Assembly: GCF_001613325.1 (NCBI RefSeq)
Contig: NZ_BDCD01000013.1
Coordinates: 248,001-312,000, forward strand
Reading direction: 5' to 3'
Length of the DNA stretch: 64,000 bases
Source of the DNA: Nocardia yamanashiensis NBRC 100130
GTDB lineage: Bacteria > Actinomycetota > Actinomycetes > Mycobacteriales > Mycobacteriaceae
In this document: in pieces, positions 48,128 through 57,001 of the stretch
Layout: each line of letters starts with the position of its first letter
Numbering within the stretch: position 1 is the stretch's first letter
Made by a program: the position numbers and the translations under genes
The notes under the pieces: model-generated
What the model saw: the letters and a program-made list of their open reading frames with translations, nothing else
What the model was told of the DNA's origin: nothing
Databases searched by the model: none

Positions 48128-48418
48128 TCACCGCTCATCCACGATTTCCCCCGTCATCGCAGTGGCATCGCTGGTCAACGACATGGTGACCCCCACCAAC
48201 GGCAGCCCCCGCGCATCCCCGAAAGCCGCCAGCATGTGCTCGGCCGACTCCCACCGCCAGATATCGGTATAGCTGCCGTCCTCCAGCCGAATCAGCCGCG
48301 TCTCGGTCAACCCCGGGTTCGCACTCCGTATCCGATCGATGAGCGCGATCCGCTGCGTCAGCAACTCCGCCAGCGTGCCGGGCGCGATGCGGTAGTTGGT
48401 AATACGCACGACCGGCAT
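48128..48418 (-). CDS. Small ABM/dimeric alpha-beta-barrel-like protein
   Basis: 96 residues. MPVVRITNYRIAPGTLAELL, NPGLTETRLIRLEDGSYTDI, WRWESAEHMLAAF: the beta-alpha-beta pattern and Trp-rich strand of the antibiotic-biosynthesis-monooxygenase-like fold. AAGGA six bases before the ATG at 48418. Catalysis is not proven by sequence. It lies upstream of the AhpD-like gene on the same strand. Confidence 0.7.
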   Translation of the reverse strand: MPVVRITNYRIAPGTLAELLTQRIALIDRIRSANPGLTETRLIRLEDGSYTDIWRWESAEHMLAAFGDARGLPLVGVTMSLTSDATAMTGEIVDER

Positions 48419-48593
48419 GCTGGGTCCTTCGGCGTAGGGAGGAATGACGCCCCAACCCTCACATCGCTCCGGCCCCCGGACCAGTGCGTCCGCCACCGAT
48501 CTCCCGTGCAAAATCACCTCCCGGCACCATGCATTCTGCATACGCCCACACGGGAACCATTGCGGCAAACAGGAATTCTCCTCGGGTCGTTGG

Positions 48594-48761
48594 ATGTCCC
48601 GGCGGATACCCGCCGCCGGAGTCGTGGCCGCGGTGGAATCCGGACGTCTGGTCCCGTCCAACTATTGGCGCGTCACCGAAGTGGTCAACGGGATCGAAGG
48701 CCGCGGCGCACCGGACGCGGCCACGGTGCGCGAGGCGTTTCGCGATACCTATCGAACCTAG
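48594..48761 (+). CDS. Possible 55-residue protein
   Basis: MSRRIPAAGVVAAVESGRLV, PSNYWRVTEVVNGIEGRGAP, DAATVREAFRDTYRT. Composition looks coding and helical, but there is no clear SD and no family. Confidence 0.35.
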   Translation: MSRRIPAAGVVAAVESGRLVPSNYWRVTEVVNGIEGRGAPDAATVREAFRDTYRT

Positions 48762-48786
48762 CCGCGTGAATTGGGCTGTGCTTTCA

Positions 48787-48805
48787 GCGCGGTCGGGTAC
48801 CGCGC
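48787..48805. terminator. 7-bp GC hairpin
   Basis: GCGCGGT-N5-ACCGCGC between the stop of the 55-residue frame and the end of the S33 peptidase gene. Confidence 0.4.
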
Positions 48806-48824
48806 GGTCGCATCGAGCAGCAGG

Positions 48825-50246
48825 TCAGGCGGGGCAGCTCGTGGTGGCGGGGAGGGTGAGGTCGGTCAGGTAGTGGTCGGCGGCGGTGGTGGTGCAGGGG
48901 TTGCGGTTGTAGGTGCCGTGGCCCCAGCCTTCGTAGGTGAGGAGGGTGGCGGGGGTTTGGGCTGCTACCCGGGTGGCCCATTCGTGGGGGGTGGCGGGGT
49001 CGTGGCGGGAGTTGAGGATGAGGGTGGGTGGGGCGTGCTGGACGGTGGGGTGGTGGGGTGGGTTGGCGGGCGGGGTGGGCCAGGCGGAGCAGAAGGTGCC
49101 TGCGGTCCAGGCGAAGTGGGCGCCGAGGGTGGGGGCGTTGGTGTGCTGGTCGTTCCAGAGGGATTGCCAGCGGGTTTGGTCGGGGATGTCGAATTGCCAG
49201 TCGGAGCAGAAGATCACGGCGGGGAATGGGGTGGGTGTGCCGGTGGCGTGTGGGGTCTCGACCGGTGCGGGGGTGCCTTTCGGTGTGGCGGTGAGGGTTT
49301 GGAGGTCGGTGGCCAGTTCGGCCCAGTCGGGGTGGTCTAGGCGTTGGGTGGTCTGCTGGCTCAGTTCGAGGGGGCGGAGGGGGCGGGCCGGGTTGCCGGG
49401 GGTGCGGAGTTCGCCGCGGGTGGCCGCGTCCCAGAGGGTGCGGTAGGTGGCGCGGACGTCGGTGCCGTGCAGGGCACAGCCGGCGTCGCGGGCGCACCAG
49501 GAGGCGAATTCGGCGAAAGCGTCTTGGCCCGCACGGGCTTCCGAGGCCATGAAGGCCGCGCCGCCGAGACTGTGGTCGTCGACGCTGTCGAGCAGGGAGG
49601 CGCGCAGGTTCTGCGGGAACAGTTCTGCGTAGGCCTGGGCGGACATAGTGCCGTAGGAGTGGCTGTAGAGACTTATTTTCCTCTCGCCCAAGGCATTTCG
49701 GAGAGCGTCCACGTCTCGGGCCACGCTCTTCGCATCGAGGTTATCCAGGAGCGGGCCGGTGTGCGTATGGCAGCTGGCCGCCAGATCAGTCGCATAGGAA
49801 CGGATGTCCGACAGCAGTGCGCCGCTGTCGGGATCCAGGGCGGGTCGGTCGGCGGCCAATCCGGCATCGCATTGCACGGGGTGACTGCGGCCGACGCCGC
49901 GCGGGTCCATGCTGACGATGTCGAAACGGGAGCGCAGGTCGCCGGAAAACATTGCGCCGCCGAGTATTTCATCGATGCCGGAGCTGCCGGGGCCACCAGG
50001 CAGGGAGATCAGGGTGCCGATCCGGCGGGACGGGTCGTCGGCGCGGTCGATCACCACGGCGATATCGATGCCCGCCCCGCCCGGGTTCGCCCAGTCGATC
50101 GGCACCGGCAGCGTCGCGCATTCGAAAGCCGAATTCTCTTGGCAAGGCCGCCATTTCAGCGAAGAGACCGGTTCCGCACCAGCGGCGCACAGCACCCCGG
50201 CGCTCACGACCACCGCCAGCAAGGCCCCGAACATCTTGTTACCCAT
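48825..50246 (-). CDS. Secreted alpha/beta-hydrolase, tripeptidyl aminopeptidase (S33) type
   Basis: 473 residues. Signal peptide (MFGALLAVVVSAGVLCAAGA). Oxyanion block ISLPGGPGSSGID, MDPRGVGRSHP, nucleophile Ser in LYSHSYGTMSAQAYAELFPQ, Asp in LNSRHDPATPHEWA, His in GWGHGTYNRN. This is the layout of Streptomyces SlpD/SlpE and mycobacterial CaeA-like exopeptidases. Start at the ATG at 50246 (MGNKMFG). Codon use in the last third is very G/C-extreme. Exported or lipid-anchored. Confidence 0.9.
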   Translation of the reverse strand: MGNKMFGALLAVVVSAGVLCAAGAEPVSSLKWRPCQENSAFECATLPVPIDWANPGGAGIDIAVVIDRADDPSRRIGTLISLPGGPGSSGIDEILGGAMFSGDLRSRFDIVSMDPRGVGRSHPVQCDAGLAADRPALDPDSGALLSDIRSYATDLAASCHTHTGPLLDNLDAKSVARDVDALRNALGERKISLYSHSYGTMSAQAYAELFPQNLRASLLDSVDDHSLGGAAFMASEARAGQDAFAEFASWCARDAGCALHGTDVRATYRTLWDAATRGELRTPGNPARPLRPLELSQQTTQRLDHPDWAELATDLQTLTATPKGTPAPVETPHATGTPTPFPAVIFCSDWQFDIPDQTRWQSLWNDQHTNAPTLGAHFAWTAGTFCSAWPTPPANPPHHPTVQHAPPTLILNSRHDPATPHEWATRVAAQTPATLLTYEGWGHGTYNRNPCTTTAADHYLTDLTLPATTSCPA

Positions 50247-50323
50247 GCCGGCGAGTCTCCGCGCCGCGCCACCCACCGCACATCACGCCATCGGGCGATC
50301 CCCATCTCACCCTGCGGTACTGG

Positions 50324-50752
50324 TCACGGCGTCAGATCCGGGGTGGCCTTACCGCTCACCACATCGAACGGCACGGACGCCTGATCGTGGGTGATCAGCC
50401 ATTCGCCGTCGATCCTGCGCAGGCAGACGGTGTACCGCACCCACATACCGTCGGTGCTGACCCCGTTCTCGAAAGTGCCGCTGAGCCGCCCGAACCCGTG
50501 CGCGAACGCCACATCCGCGCCCGCGGTGACGACCCGGTCCCGGATCTCGTACTCGACGTCCCGGAAGAAGGTGAACACCTTGGCCCAGTTCGCCAGCTTC
50601 GCTTCGATGCCCGCGTGCTGCAAGGGCGGCTCCACATCGAACGACACCACATCCGTCGCGTAGAGCCGCCGCAGCGCCTCCAGGTCCTTGGCCTCGATCC
50701 CCTCGATCAGCCGGTCGAGGTGCCGCCCCACGGCGGCTTCGTTCGCAGTCAT
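50324..50752 (-). CDS. SnoaL/NTF2-like protein
   Basis: 142 residues. MTANEAAVGRHLDRLIEGIE, DLEALRRLYATDVVSFDVEP, NWAKVFTFFRDVEYEIRDRV, and the final GEWLITHDQASVPFDVVSG, as in ketosteroid-isomerase-like/DUF4440 proteins. GGAGG lies five bases before the ATG at 50752. It follows the FMN reductase gene at 26 bp, so both are in one transcript. Substrate unknown. Confidence 0.85.
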   Translation of the reverse strand: MTANEAAVGRHLDRLIEGIEAKDLEALRRLYATDVVSFDVEPPLQHAGIEAKLANWAKVFTFFRDVEYEIRDRVVTAGADVAFAHGFGRLSGTFENGVSTDGMWVRYTVCLRRIDGEWLITHDQASVPFDVVSGKATPDLTP

Positions 50753-50778
50753 CATGTCCTCCAGGTGATTCGGTGTGT

Positions 50779-51351
50779 TCAAGCGACCGGGACGGCGGCC
50801 CGGAGCGGGGCCAGGGCGGCGCTCCACGCCAGCACCTGGTCCACGGTCGTGTGCAGGGCGGTGACGTGGCGGTCGCCGGGGGTGAACACGGTGTGGTTCT
50901 CGAAATCGGTGTGCAGCGAGACGGTGACCTGGCGGCTCACCACCGCCATACCCAGCACGCTGCAGATCGATCGCAACTGCTGCACCGCGCAGACGCCGCC
51001 GTGCACGCCGTAGGAGACGAATCCGACCGCCTTGTCGGCCCATTCGGCGAAGGCGTGGTCGAGGGCGTTCTTCAGAACGCCGGGCGCCCCGCTGTTGTAT
51101 TCGGGGGTGACCACGAGGAAGCCGTCACAGGCGGCGAGCTGCTCGGCCCAGGCCCGGGTGTGCGCGTTGACCGACGGCCCGAACATGGGCGGCACCGCTT
51201 CGTCCAGATGCGGCAGCGGGTGTTCGCGCAGGTCGAGCAGTTCGTATTCGGCGTCGCCGCGCCGCGCCGCCGTCTCCAGCACCCAGTGCGCGACCTGCGG
51301 GCCGTTGCGATTGGGTCGGGTGCTGCCGAGAATGATGCCGATTCGGGTCAT
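50779..51351 (-). CDS. NADPH-dependent FMN reductase family protein
   Basis: 190 residues. Flavodoxin-like fold: IGIILGSTRPNRNGPQVAHW, VVTPEYNSGAPGVLKNALDH, AVGFVSYGVHGGVCAVQQLR. ATG at 51351 behind GGAGACGG. The last two motifs are the usual FMN phosphate and dimer segments. Divergent from the ECF41 gene, which is the common gene order for oxidoreductases linked with ECF41, but I see no ECF41 promoter before it. Confidence 0.9.
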   Translation of the reverse strand: MTRIGIILGSTRPNRNGPQVAHWVLETAARRGDAEYELLDLREHPLPHLDEAVPPMFGPSVNAHTRAWAEQLAACDGFLVVTPEYNSGAPGVLKNALDHAFAEWADKAVGFVSYGVHGGVCAVQQLRSICSVLGMAVVSRQVTVSLHTDFENHTVFTPGDRHVTALHTTVDQVLAWSAALAPLRAAVPVA

Positions 51352-51481
51352 GGCCGTCTCCTGTTCGATCGGGGTACGACCTTCCGACGACACAGCCGGG
51401 CGGAATGTCAGGCCGCCTCACGAATCGGGTCGCTGATTCGTCGTATCAGGTGAGGCGGCATCGAACGAAAGGGCCAACGCT

Positions 51482-52381
51482 ATGACGGATCCGGATCTGG
51501 AAGCGGTGATGGGTGAGCGCCGGCAATTGCTCAATCTCGCGTATCGGCTGCTGGGTTCGCTCGCCGAGGCCGAGGATGTGGTGCAGGAGACCTACACCCG
51601 CTGGTACGGCCTGACCGAGCGGCAGCGGCGGGAGGTGACGACGCCCGGCGCGTGGCTGACCACGGTGGCCGGGCGCATCTGCCTGGACCTGCTCGGCTCG
51701 GCCCGAGCCCGGCGGGAACGCTATGTGGGCGAATGGATTCCGGAGCCGGTGCCGGATCGCGACGAATGGCTCGGCGGCACCGTGCCCGCCGATCCCGCCG
51801 ATCGCGTCACCCTGGACGAATCGATCAGCATGGCCTTCCTGGTGGTGCTCGATTCCCTCACCCCCGCCGAACGCGTGGCCTTCGTCCTGCACGACGTCTT
51901 CCGCTATTCCTTCGCCGAGATCGCCGATATCGTCGGGCGTTCCCCCGGCGCCTGCCGTCAGCTCGCCTCCTCGGCCCGCCGCCGCATCGGCACCGCCCGG
52001 GAACCGTCCGGAGACCGCCGCGCCGAGGTGGTGAGGGACTTCAAATCCGCTTGGGAGACAAGGAATATCGAAGCCCTGATCGGCCTGCTCGATCCGCACG
52101 CGACCGCCGTCGCCGACAGCGGCGGCCTGGCCCCGGCCTTCCGCGAACCGATCATCGGCGGCGCGGAGATCGCCCGCGCCTGGGTGCGGATCGCCACCCT
52201 CGGCCCGGCCGTCACCCTGCTCGAACGCACCGTCAACGGCCAGCCCGGGCTGGTCGCACTGCTCGGCGACGCCATCGTGTCGGTGTACGCCTTCGATATC
52301 GCGGACGGGCGCATCACCCGGATCTGGGCCGTGCGCAATCCGGAGAAGCTGCGCCCGTGGACTACGCCGCATTCCGGATGA
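51482..52381 (+). CDS. ECF41-type sigma factor with C-terminal SnoaL-like domain (SigJ-like)
   Basis: 299 residues. Sigma region 2 (LLNLAYRLLGSLAEAEDVVQ, ETYTRWY), region 4 (SLTPAERVAFVLHDVFRYSF, AEIADIVGRSPGACRQLASS), then a ~100-residue NTF2-like domain (FKSAWETRNIEALIGLLDPH to ITRIWAVRNPEKL), the hallmark of ECF41. These sigma factors have no separate anti-sigma; the C-terminal domain regulates activity. The end overlaps the DUF4097 gene by 20 bp tail-to-tail. Likely target: the promoter at 48096-48122. Confidence 0.93.
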   Translation: MTDPDLEAVMGERRQLLNLAYRLLGSLAEAEDVVQETYTRWYGLTERQRREVTTPGAWLTTVAGRICLDLLGSARARRERYVGEWIPEPVPDRDEWLGGTVPADPADRVTLDESISMAFLVVLDSLTPAERVAFVLHDVFRYSFAEIADIVGRSPGACRQLASSARRRIGTAREPSGDRRAEVVRDFKSAWETRNIEALIGLLDPHATAVADSGGLAPAFREPIIGGAEIARAWVRIATLGPAVTLLERTVNGQPGLVALLGDAIVSVYAFDIADGRITRIWAVRNPEKLRPWTTPHSG

Positions 52382-52991
52382 CGATATTGCCGTAGGAGTT
52401 GCGGGCGAAGACCTCGACGGTCTCGCCCGGACCGGCCACCGGCGCCAGCTGATTGCTGACCCGGCCCAGCGCCACATTGGATTCCACCCGCACCGCGCTG
52501 CCCGGGTGGATGCCGACCTCCAGTTCGCCCATGGAGGTGTCCAGGCGCATGACGCCGCGGGTGGCCTCGCCGATGCGGATATCGCCCTTGGACACCTTGG
52601 CGGTGACCGAACCTTGCGGGCGCTCCACGAAGATGTCACCGGCGGCGATCTTCAGATCGCACTGGCCCAGTTCGCCGAATCCCGACAGCCGGCCGACCCC
52701 CGCCTCGCCCTTGAGCGCCGACCCGCGCGGCACCTCGATGATGACCTCGATGGACGGGTTGCCGCCGAACGGGGTGTGGGTGCGCCAGTCCTTCGGCGTG
52801 CGCACGGTCAGCGCGGCGCCGTCGAAATCGACCTTGGTCTGGGCGGCGGCCCGCACATCGCCCTTCTTGGATTCGTCGGCGGGCCGGACGTCGACCACGG
52901 TGTCGGTGCGATCCGAGGCGACCACGGTGACGGTCGCGGACAGCACGTCGACGGTGACGGCGATGGATTCGGGGGTGGCGAAGTTGAACAT
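52362..52991 (-). CDS. DUF4097 family beta-helix protein
   Basis: 209 residues. MFNFATPESIAVTVDVLSAT, then repeating DUF4097/adhesin-like strands (AAGDIFVERPQGSVTAKVSK, GDIRIGEATRGVMRLDTSMG, ELEVGIHPGSAV). Cytoplasmic, no signal. AAGGAG six bases before the ATG at 52991. Function unknown; related genes often sit next to ABC exporters. Its promoter carries a four-repeat SARP-type box, shared in design with the ABC exporter operon at 57942. Confidence 0.85.
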   Translation of the reverse strand: MFNFATPESIAVTVDVLSATVTVVASDRTDTVVDVRPADESKKGDVRAAAQTKVDFDGAALTVRTPKDWRTHTPFGGNPSIEVIIEVPRGSALKGEAGVGRLSGFGELGQCDLKIAAGDIFVERPQGSVTAKVSKGDIRIGEATRGVMRLDTSMGELEVGIHPGSAVRVESNVALGRVSNQLAPVAGPGETVEVFARNSYGNIVIRNAA

Positions 52992-53027
52992 TTCGGGCTC
53001 CTTCAGCAGGTGGATCGGTTGCTGAGG

Positions 53028-53087
53028 ACTACTTTGGCGGCGACCGCTGATACGGGGCTGACGCCGGACTGACACGCCCTCTGACAC
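53028..53087 (-). promoter_or_regulatory. SARP-type box and promoter before DUF4097 (box 1)
   Basis: Minus strand: four heptamers GTGTCAG, GTGTCAG, GCGTCAG, GTATCAG starting 12, 11 and 11 bp apart (53047-53087), then 12 bp to CCAAAGTAGTCC. Direct heptamers with 11-bp period next to the -10 are how SARP regulators bind. The region is shared with the SARP gene itself, whose GTG is at 53116. Confidence 0.7.
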
Positions 53088-53115
53088 GATTTGCCCCGCC
53101 CGGCAGAATGACCGG

Positions 53116-56100
53116 GTGCGTATCGGGATACTTGGGCCGCTGCAGATCCGGACAAAGGACGGGGGATCGATCGAGGTACCCGGTGCTCGGCTGCGCGGGC
53201 TGCTGATCGCCCTGGCGCTGGAACCCGGCCGCGCGGTGCCGAAACACAAACTGGTCGATTGGGTGTGGGGTGAGCAGCCACCGGCCGACGCCGCCAACGC
53301 CCTGCAAGCCCTGGTCTCGCGGTTGCGGAAACTGCTGCCGGACGGCTCGATCGACGTGCAGGCGGGCGGCTACCGGCTGGCCGTGACCCCGGACGCGGTC
53401 GATGCCGTGCGCTTCGAACGGCTCGTCGATCAGGCCCGCGGCGGCACCGATATGCAGGCCGCCCCGCTGCTGCGTGAAGCCGTCGAACTGTGGCGCGGGA
53501 CGCTCATGCAGGACATCGGGCTGCCCGACAGTGCGGACGCCGATGCGGTGACCGCCCGCTTCGAGGGCTTGCACCTGGCCGCACTGGAGGATCTGTACGA
53601 GGCCGAGACCCGGCTCGGGCGGGGCGCGGACCTGGTCGCCGAACTGACCGAACTGGTCAGCCGGTACCCGGTGCGGGAACGCCTGGCCGCCGCGCTCATG
53701 CGGGCGCTCGCCGAAGCGGGCCGCGGCTCCGAAGCGCTGAGCGTCTACCTGCAGACCCGCGAAGCGCTGGCCGACGAACTCGGCGTGGACCCCTCCCCCG
53801 CACTGTCGGCGCTGCACGTCTCGCTGCTGCGCGGCGAGGTGGGCGCGCAGGCCGCCGAGGAGCGCAAGACCAATCTGCGCGCCGAACTCACCAGCTTCGT
53901 CGGCAAACAGGGCGAGGTCGCGGCGGTGCGCGAACTCGTTGCGGCACACCGGCTCACCACCCTCACCGGCCCCGGCGGATCGGGCAAGACCCGGCTGGCG
54001 CTGGAGACCGCGCGCACCCTGCTCGAGGATCTGCCGGACGGCGCCTGGCTGGTGGAACTGGCCGGGGTCGGCGCCGGCGGGGATATTGCGCAGGCGGCGC
54101 TGGCCGCGTTCGGGCTCCGCGACGCCCTGCTGGGCACCGGCCCGCAGGCCGAACCGCTGGACCGGTTCATCGCGGCCGTTCGCGAACGCGAAACCCTGCT
54201 CATCCTCGACAACTGCGAGCACGTGATCGAAGCCGCGGCGGCCTTCGCGCACCGGGTGCTGGGTGAATGTCAGCGGCTGCGCATCATCGCGACCAGCCGG
54301 GAACCGCTCGGCATCACCGGCGAGGCGCTGTGGCGGGTCGAACCGCTGGCCCTGCCCCTCGACGATTCGAATCCCGGCGATATCGAATCCTCGCCCGCCG
54401 TACAGCTTTTGCGCGATCGGGCGAGCGCGGTGCGCAAGGATCTCGGTTCCGATACCGGATCGCTGGCCACCATGGCGCGGGTCTGCCGGGCCCTGGACGG
54501 CATCCCGCTGGCCATCGAACTGGCCGCGGCCAGGTTGCGCACCATGTCCCTGGACCAGCTGGCCGACCGCCTCGACGATCGCTTCCGCCTGCTCACCGGC
54601 GGCAGCCGGACCGCCATCCCGCAGCATCGCACCCTGCGCGCGGTGGTCGACTGGAGCTGGGAGCTGCTCACCGACGCCGAACGCACCGTGCTGCGCCGGC
54701 TCGCGGTGTTCTCCGGCGGCGCGAGTCTGGAAGCAGCGGAACGGATCTGCGCCGACGACACCGTCGAACAGTGGGAGATCCTGGAGTTGCTGACCGCGCT
54801 CACCGAGAAATCGCTGCTGCGCGCCACGGCCGACAGCGAACCGCGCTACCGCATGCTCGCCACCATCGAGCAGTACGCCCGGGAACGCCTGGAGGCCGCC
54901 GGTGAAGCGGATTCGATTCGGCGCGAACATCTTTCGTACTTCACCGAACTGGCCGCCACCGCGGAACCGGAACTGCGCCGCGCCGACCAGTTGAAGTGGC
55001 TCGCGACGCTGGCGGCCGAACACGGCAATCTCACGGCGGCCCTACGCGGCGCGATCGCCGCCGGTGACGCGCCCGGCGCCATGACGCTCGCCGCCGCGGC
55101 GGGCTGGTACTGGTGGCTGGGCGGGCACAAGGTGGAGGGCCTGGAGCTGATCACCGCCGCCGCGGCGCTGCCCGGCGAGGTGGACGACGAGACCCGCGCC
55201 CTGGTGTACGGGCTGGTCGTGCATTTCATGTCGTCCGGCCCGAACGACGAGAACCAGCTGCAGGAATGGATTCACAAGGCGTCCGCACTGCACAAACCGG
55301 GCCCGAGCCGGCATCCGGCCATGCGATTCATCGGCGCGCTGGAAAGCCTGCTGCAAGGACCGGACAATTTCCTGACCGCGTTCGAACCGCTGCTCACCGA
55401 CGCCGATCCGTGGGTGCGGGCGCTGGCCCGGCTGCAACAGGGCAAGATGCGGGTCATGCTGGGGCGTCCCGGCCGGGAGGCGGACGAGTACCTGGAGGCG
55501 GCGGCCGCCGAATTCCGGGCCATCGGCGAACGCTGGGGGCTGTCGTTCGCGCTCACCGAACTGGCCGACCGGGTGGCCATGCGCGGCGATTTCACCGCCG
55601 CCTGCGGACTTCTGGACGAAGCGCTCACCGTGGTCACCGCCGTCGGCACCCTGGAGGACGCGGTCCGGGTGGGCGCACGGCAGGCCCAATTATATTGGCT
55701 GCTGGGCGATTCCGCGCTGAGCACGGCCGCCATGGCCGGGGCGCAGCGAGCCGCCGACCGCGCGCGATGGCCGAATGCCCTGGCCGACTTGGCTTTACAG
55801 CGGGCGGAACTGGCGCGCTGGAACGGCGATACCGCGGAGGTGCATCGCCAGATCGAGATCGCCCGGACCATGCTGGGCGCGGACGCCGCGCTGCCCAATA
55901 TCAGTGCGACCTTCCACAACCTGCTCGGCTATACGGCCACCGATCTCGGCGTCGCCCGCGAACACCACGCGCAGGCCTACCGCTCGGCGCTGGCCGCCGG
56001 CTACGCGCCGCTGATCGCCCGAATCCTGGTCGGCGCGGCGGATCTGGCGCTGCGCGACGGCCAGGACGCGCAGGCGGTGCGGCTGCTGGCGGCCGGTGAC

Positions 56101-56256
56101 GCGGTGCGCGGCCTGCCGGATCGCTCGCTGCCGGATACCACCCGGATCGAGCGGGAAACGCGAAATCGCCTCGGCGAAGCGGACTTCACCGAGGCGATGA
56201 CGGAGGGGACGGCGGGCGATTGGACCGAGCTGGTCGCGGTCACGCTCGCTTGTTGA
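53116..56256 (+). CDS. SARP-family regulator with NTPase domain (AfsR-like)
   Basis: 1046 residues. N-terminal OmpR-like winged helix (MRIGILGPLQI, HKLVDWVWGEQPPADAANAL, QALVSRLRKLLP), bacterial transcriptional activator domain to ~250 (YLQTREALADELGVDPSPAL), NB-ARC-type ATPase (Walker A LTGPGGSGKTRL, Walker B ETLLILDNCEHV), then a long TPR-like helical C-terminus. GTG start at 53116. Binds direct repeats to activate; boxes at 53047-53087 and 57966-58006 fit. The 3' end overlaps the permease gene by 17 bp tail-to-tail. Ligand unknown. Confidence 0.94.
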   Translation: MRIGILGPLQIRTKDGGSIEVPGARLRGLLIALALEPGRAVPKHKLVDWVWGEQPPADAANALQALVSRLRKLLPDGSIDVQAGGYRLAVTPDAVDAVRFERLVDQARGGTDMQAAPLLREAVELWRGTLMQDIGLPDSADADAVTARFEGLHLAALEDLYEAETRLGRGADLVAELTELVSRYPVRERLAAALMRALAEAGRGSEALSVYLQTREALADELGVDPSPALSALHVSLLRGEVGAQAAEERKTNLRAELTSFVGKQGEVAAVRELVAAHRLTTLTGPGGSGKTRLALETARTLLEDLPDGAWLVELAGVGAGGDIAQAALAAFGLRDALLGTGPQAEPLDRFIAAVRERETLLILDNCEHVIEAAAAFAHRVLGECQRLRIIATSREPLGITGEALWRVEPLALPLDDSNPGDIESSPAVQLLRDRASAVRKDLGSDTGSLATMARVCRALDGIPLAIELAAARLRTMSLDQLADRLDDRFRLLTGGSRTAIPQHRTLRAVVDWSWELLTDAERTVLRRLAVFSGGASLEAAERICADDTVEQWEILELLTALTEKSLLRATADSEPRYRMLATIEQYARERLEAAGEADSIRREHLSYFTELAATAEPELRRADQLKWLATLAAEHGNLTAALRGAIAAGDAPGAMTLAAAAGWYWWLGGHKVEGLELITAAAALPGEVDDETRALVYGLVVHFMSSGPNDENQLQEWIHKASALHKPGPSRHPAMRFIGALESLLQGPDNFLTAFEPLLTDADPWVRALARLQQGKMRVMLGRPGREADEYLEAAAAEFRAIGERWGLSFALTELADRVAMRGDFTAACGLLDEALTVVTAVGTLEDAVRVGARQAQLYWLLGDSALSTAAMAGAQRAADRARWPNALADLALQRAELARWNGDTAEVHRQIEIARTMLGADAALPNISATFHNLLGYTATDLGVAREHHAQAYRSALAAGYAPLIARILVGAADLALRDGQDAQAVRLLAAGDAVRGLPDRSLPDTTRIERETRNRLGEADFTEAMTEGTAGDWTELVAVTLAC

Positions 56257-57001
56257 AAGTGGAACGCGACCACAGGTATCCGACGATGGCGAACCCGGCG
56301 GCCCAGGCCAGCGCGGCGGCGGTGTAACCGGCCGACGGGTTGCCTTCCAGGAACCCGCGCAGCGATTCGATGATCGGCGTGAAGGGCTGGTACTGGGCGA
56401 ACTGCCGGACGCCCTGGCCCATTTTGTCGGCGGGCACCACCGCGCTGCTCAGGAAGGGCAGCATGATCAGCGGCACCACCGACATGCCCGCGGCCTCAGG
56501 GGTTTTCGCGGCCATACCGAGGGCGACCGTGAGCCAGGAGGCCGCGAACGCCGTCGCCGCCATGACGCCGATGGCGCCCAGCCAGTCGGCCGCGGAGGCG
56601 TCCGGGCGGAAGCCCAGCGCGAAGGCGACCGCCAGCACCGCCACGATGGCGATGGCATTGGTCAGCATGGTGGCGACCACGTGGCCGGTGAGCACCGCGC
56701 CGCGCGAGACGTCCATGACCTTGAACCGATTGATGATGCCCTTGGCCATGTCCGAGCTCACCGAGACCGCGGTCCCGGACAGCCCGTAGCTGATGGCCAG
56801 CAGGATCATGCCCGGGGTGGCGTAGTCGATGTAGTGGCCGCCGACGTCGAAGGCGCTGCCGAACACGTACACGAAGATGAGCAGCATGACGACCGGCATG
56901 AGCGCGGCGTTGAAGATGGTGACGGGGTTGCGCGCGGTGTGTTTGAAGTTGCGGCGCAACATGATCGAGGAATCTGCCAGGGTGGCGGTGATGGTGCTCA
57001 T
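56240..57001 (-). CDS. ABC-2 type exporter permease (DrrB-like)
   Basis: 253 residues, about six transmembrane helices (LMPVVMLLIFVYVFGSAF, AIAIVAVLAVAFALGF, IGVMAATAFAASWLTVALGM and others). Starts MSTITATLADSSIMLRRNFK, typical for the DrrB/ABC-2 family. Its start codon overlaps the stop of the ATPase gene (TAATG). Exports a drug-like or lipid substrate with the ATPase; substrate unknown. Confidence 0.92.
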   Translation of the reverse strand: MSTITATLADSSIMLRRNFKHTARNPVTIFNAALMPVVMLLIFVYVFGSAFDVGGHYIDYATPGMILLAISYGLSGTAVSVSSDMAKGIINRFKVMDVSRGAVLTGHVVATMLTNAIAIVAVLAVAFALGFRPDASAADWLGAIGVMAATAFAASWLTVALGMAAKTPEAAGMSVVPLIMLPFLSSAVVPADKMGQGVRQFAQYQPFTPIIESLRGFLEGNPSAGYTAAALAWAAGFAIVGYLWSRSTFNKRA

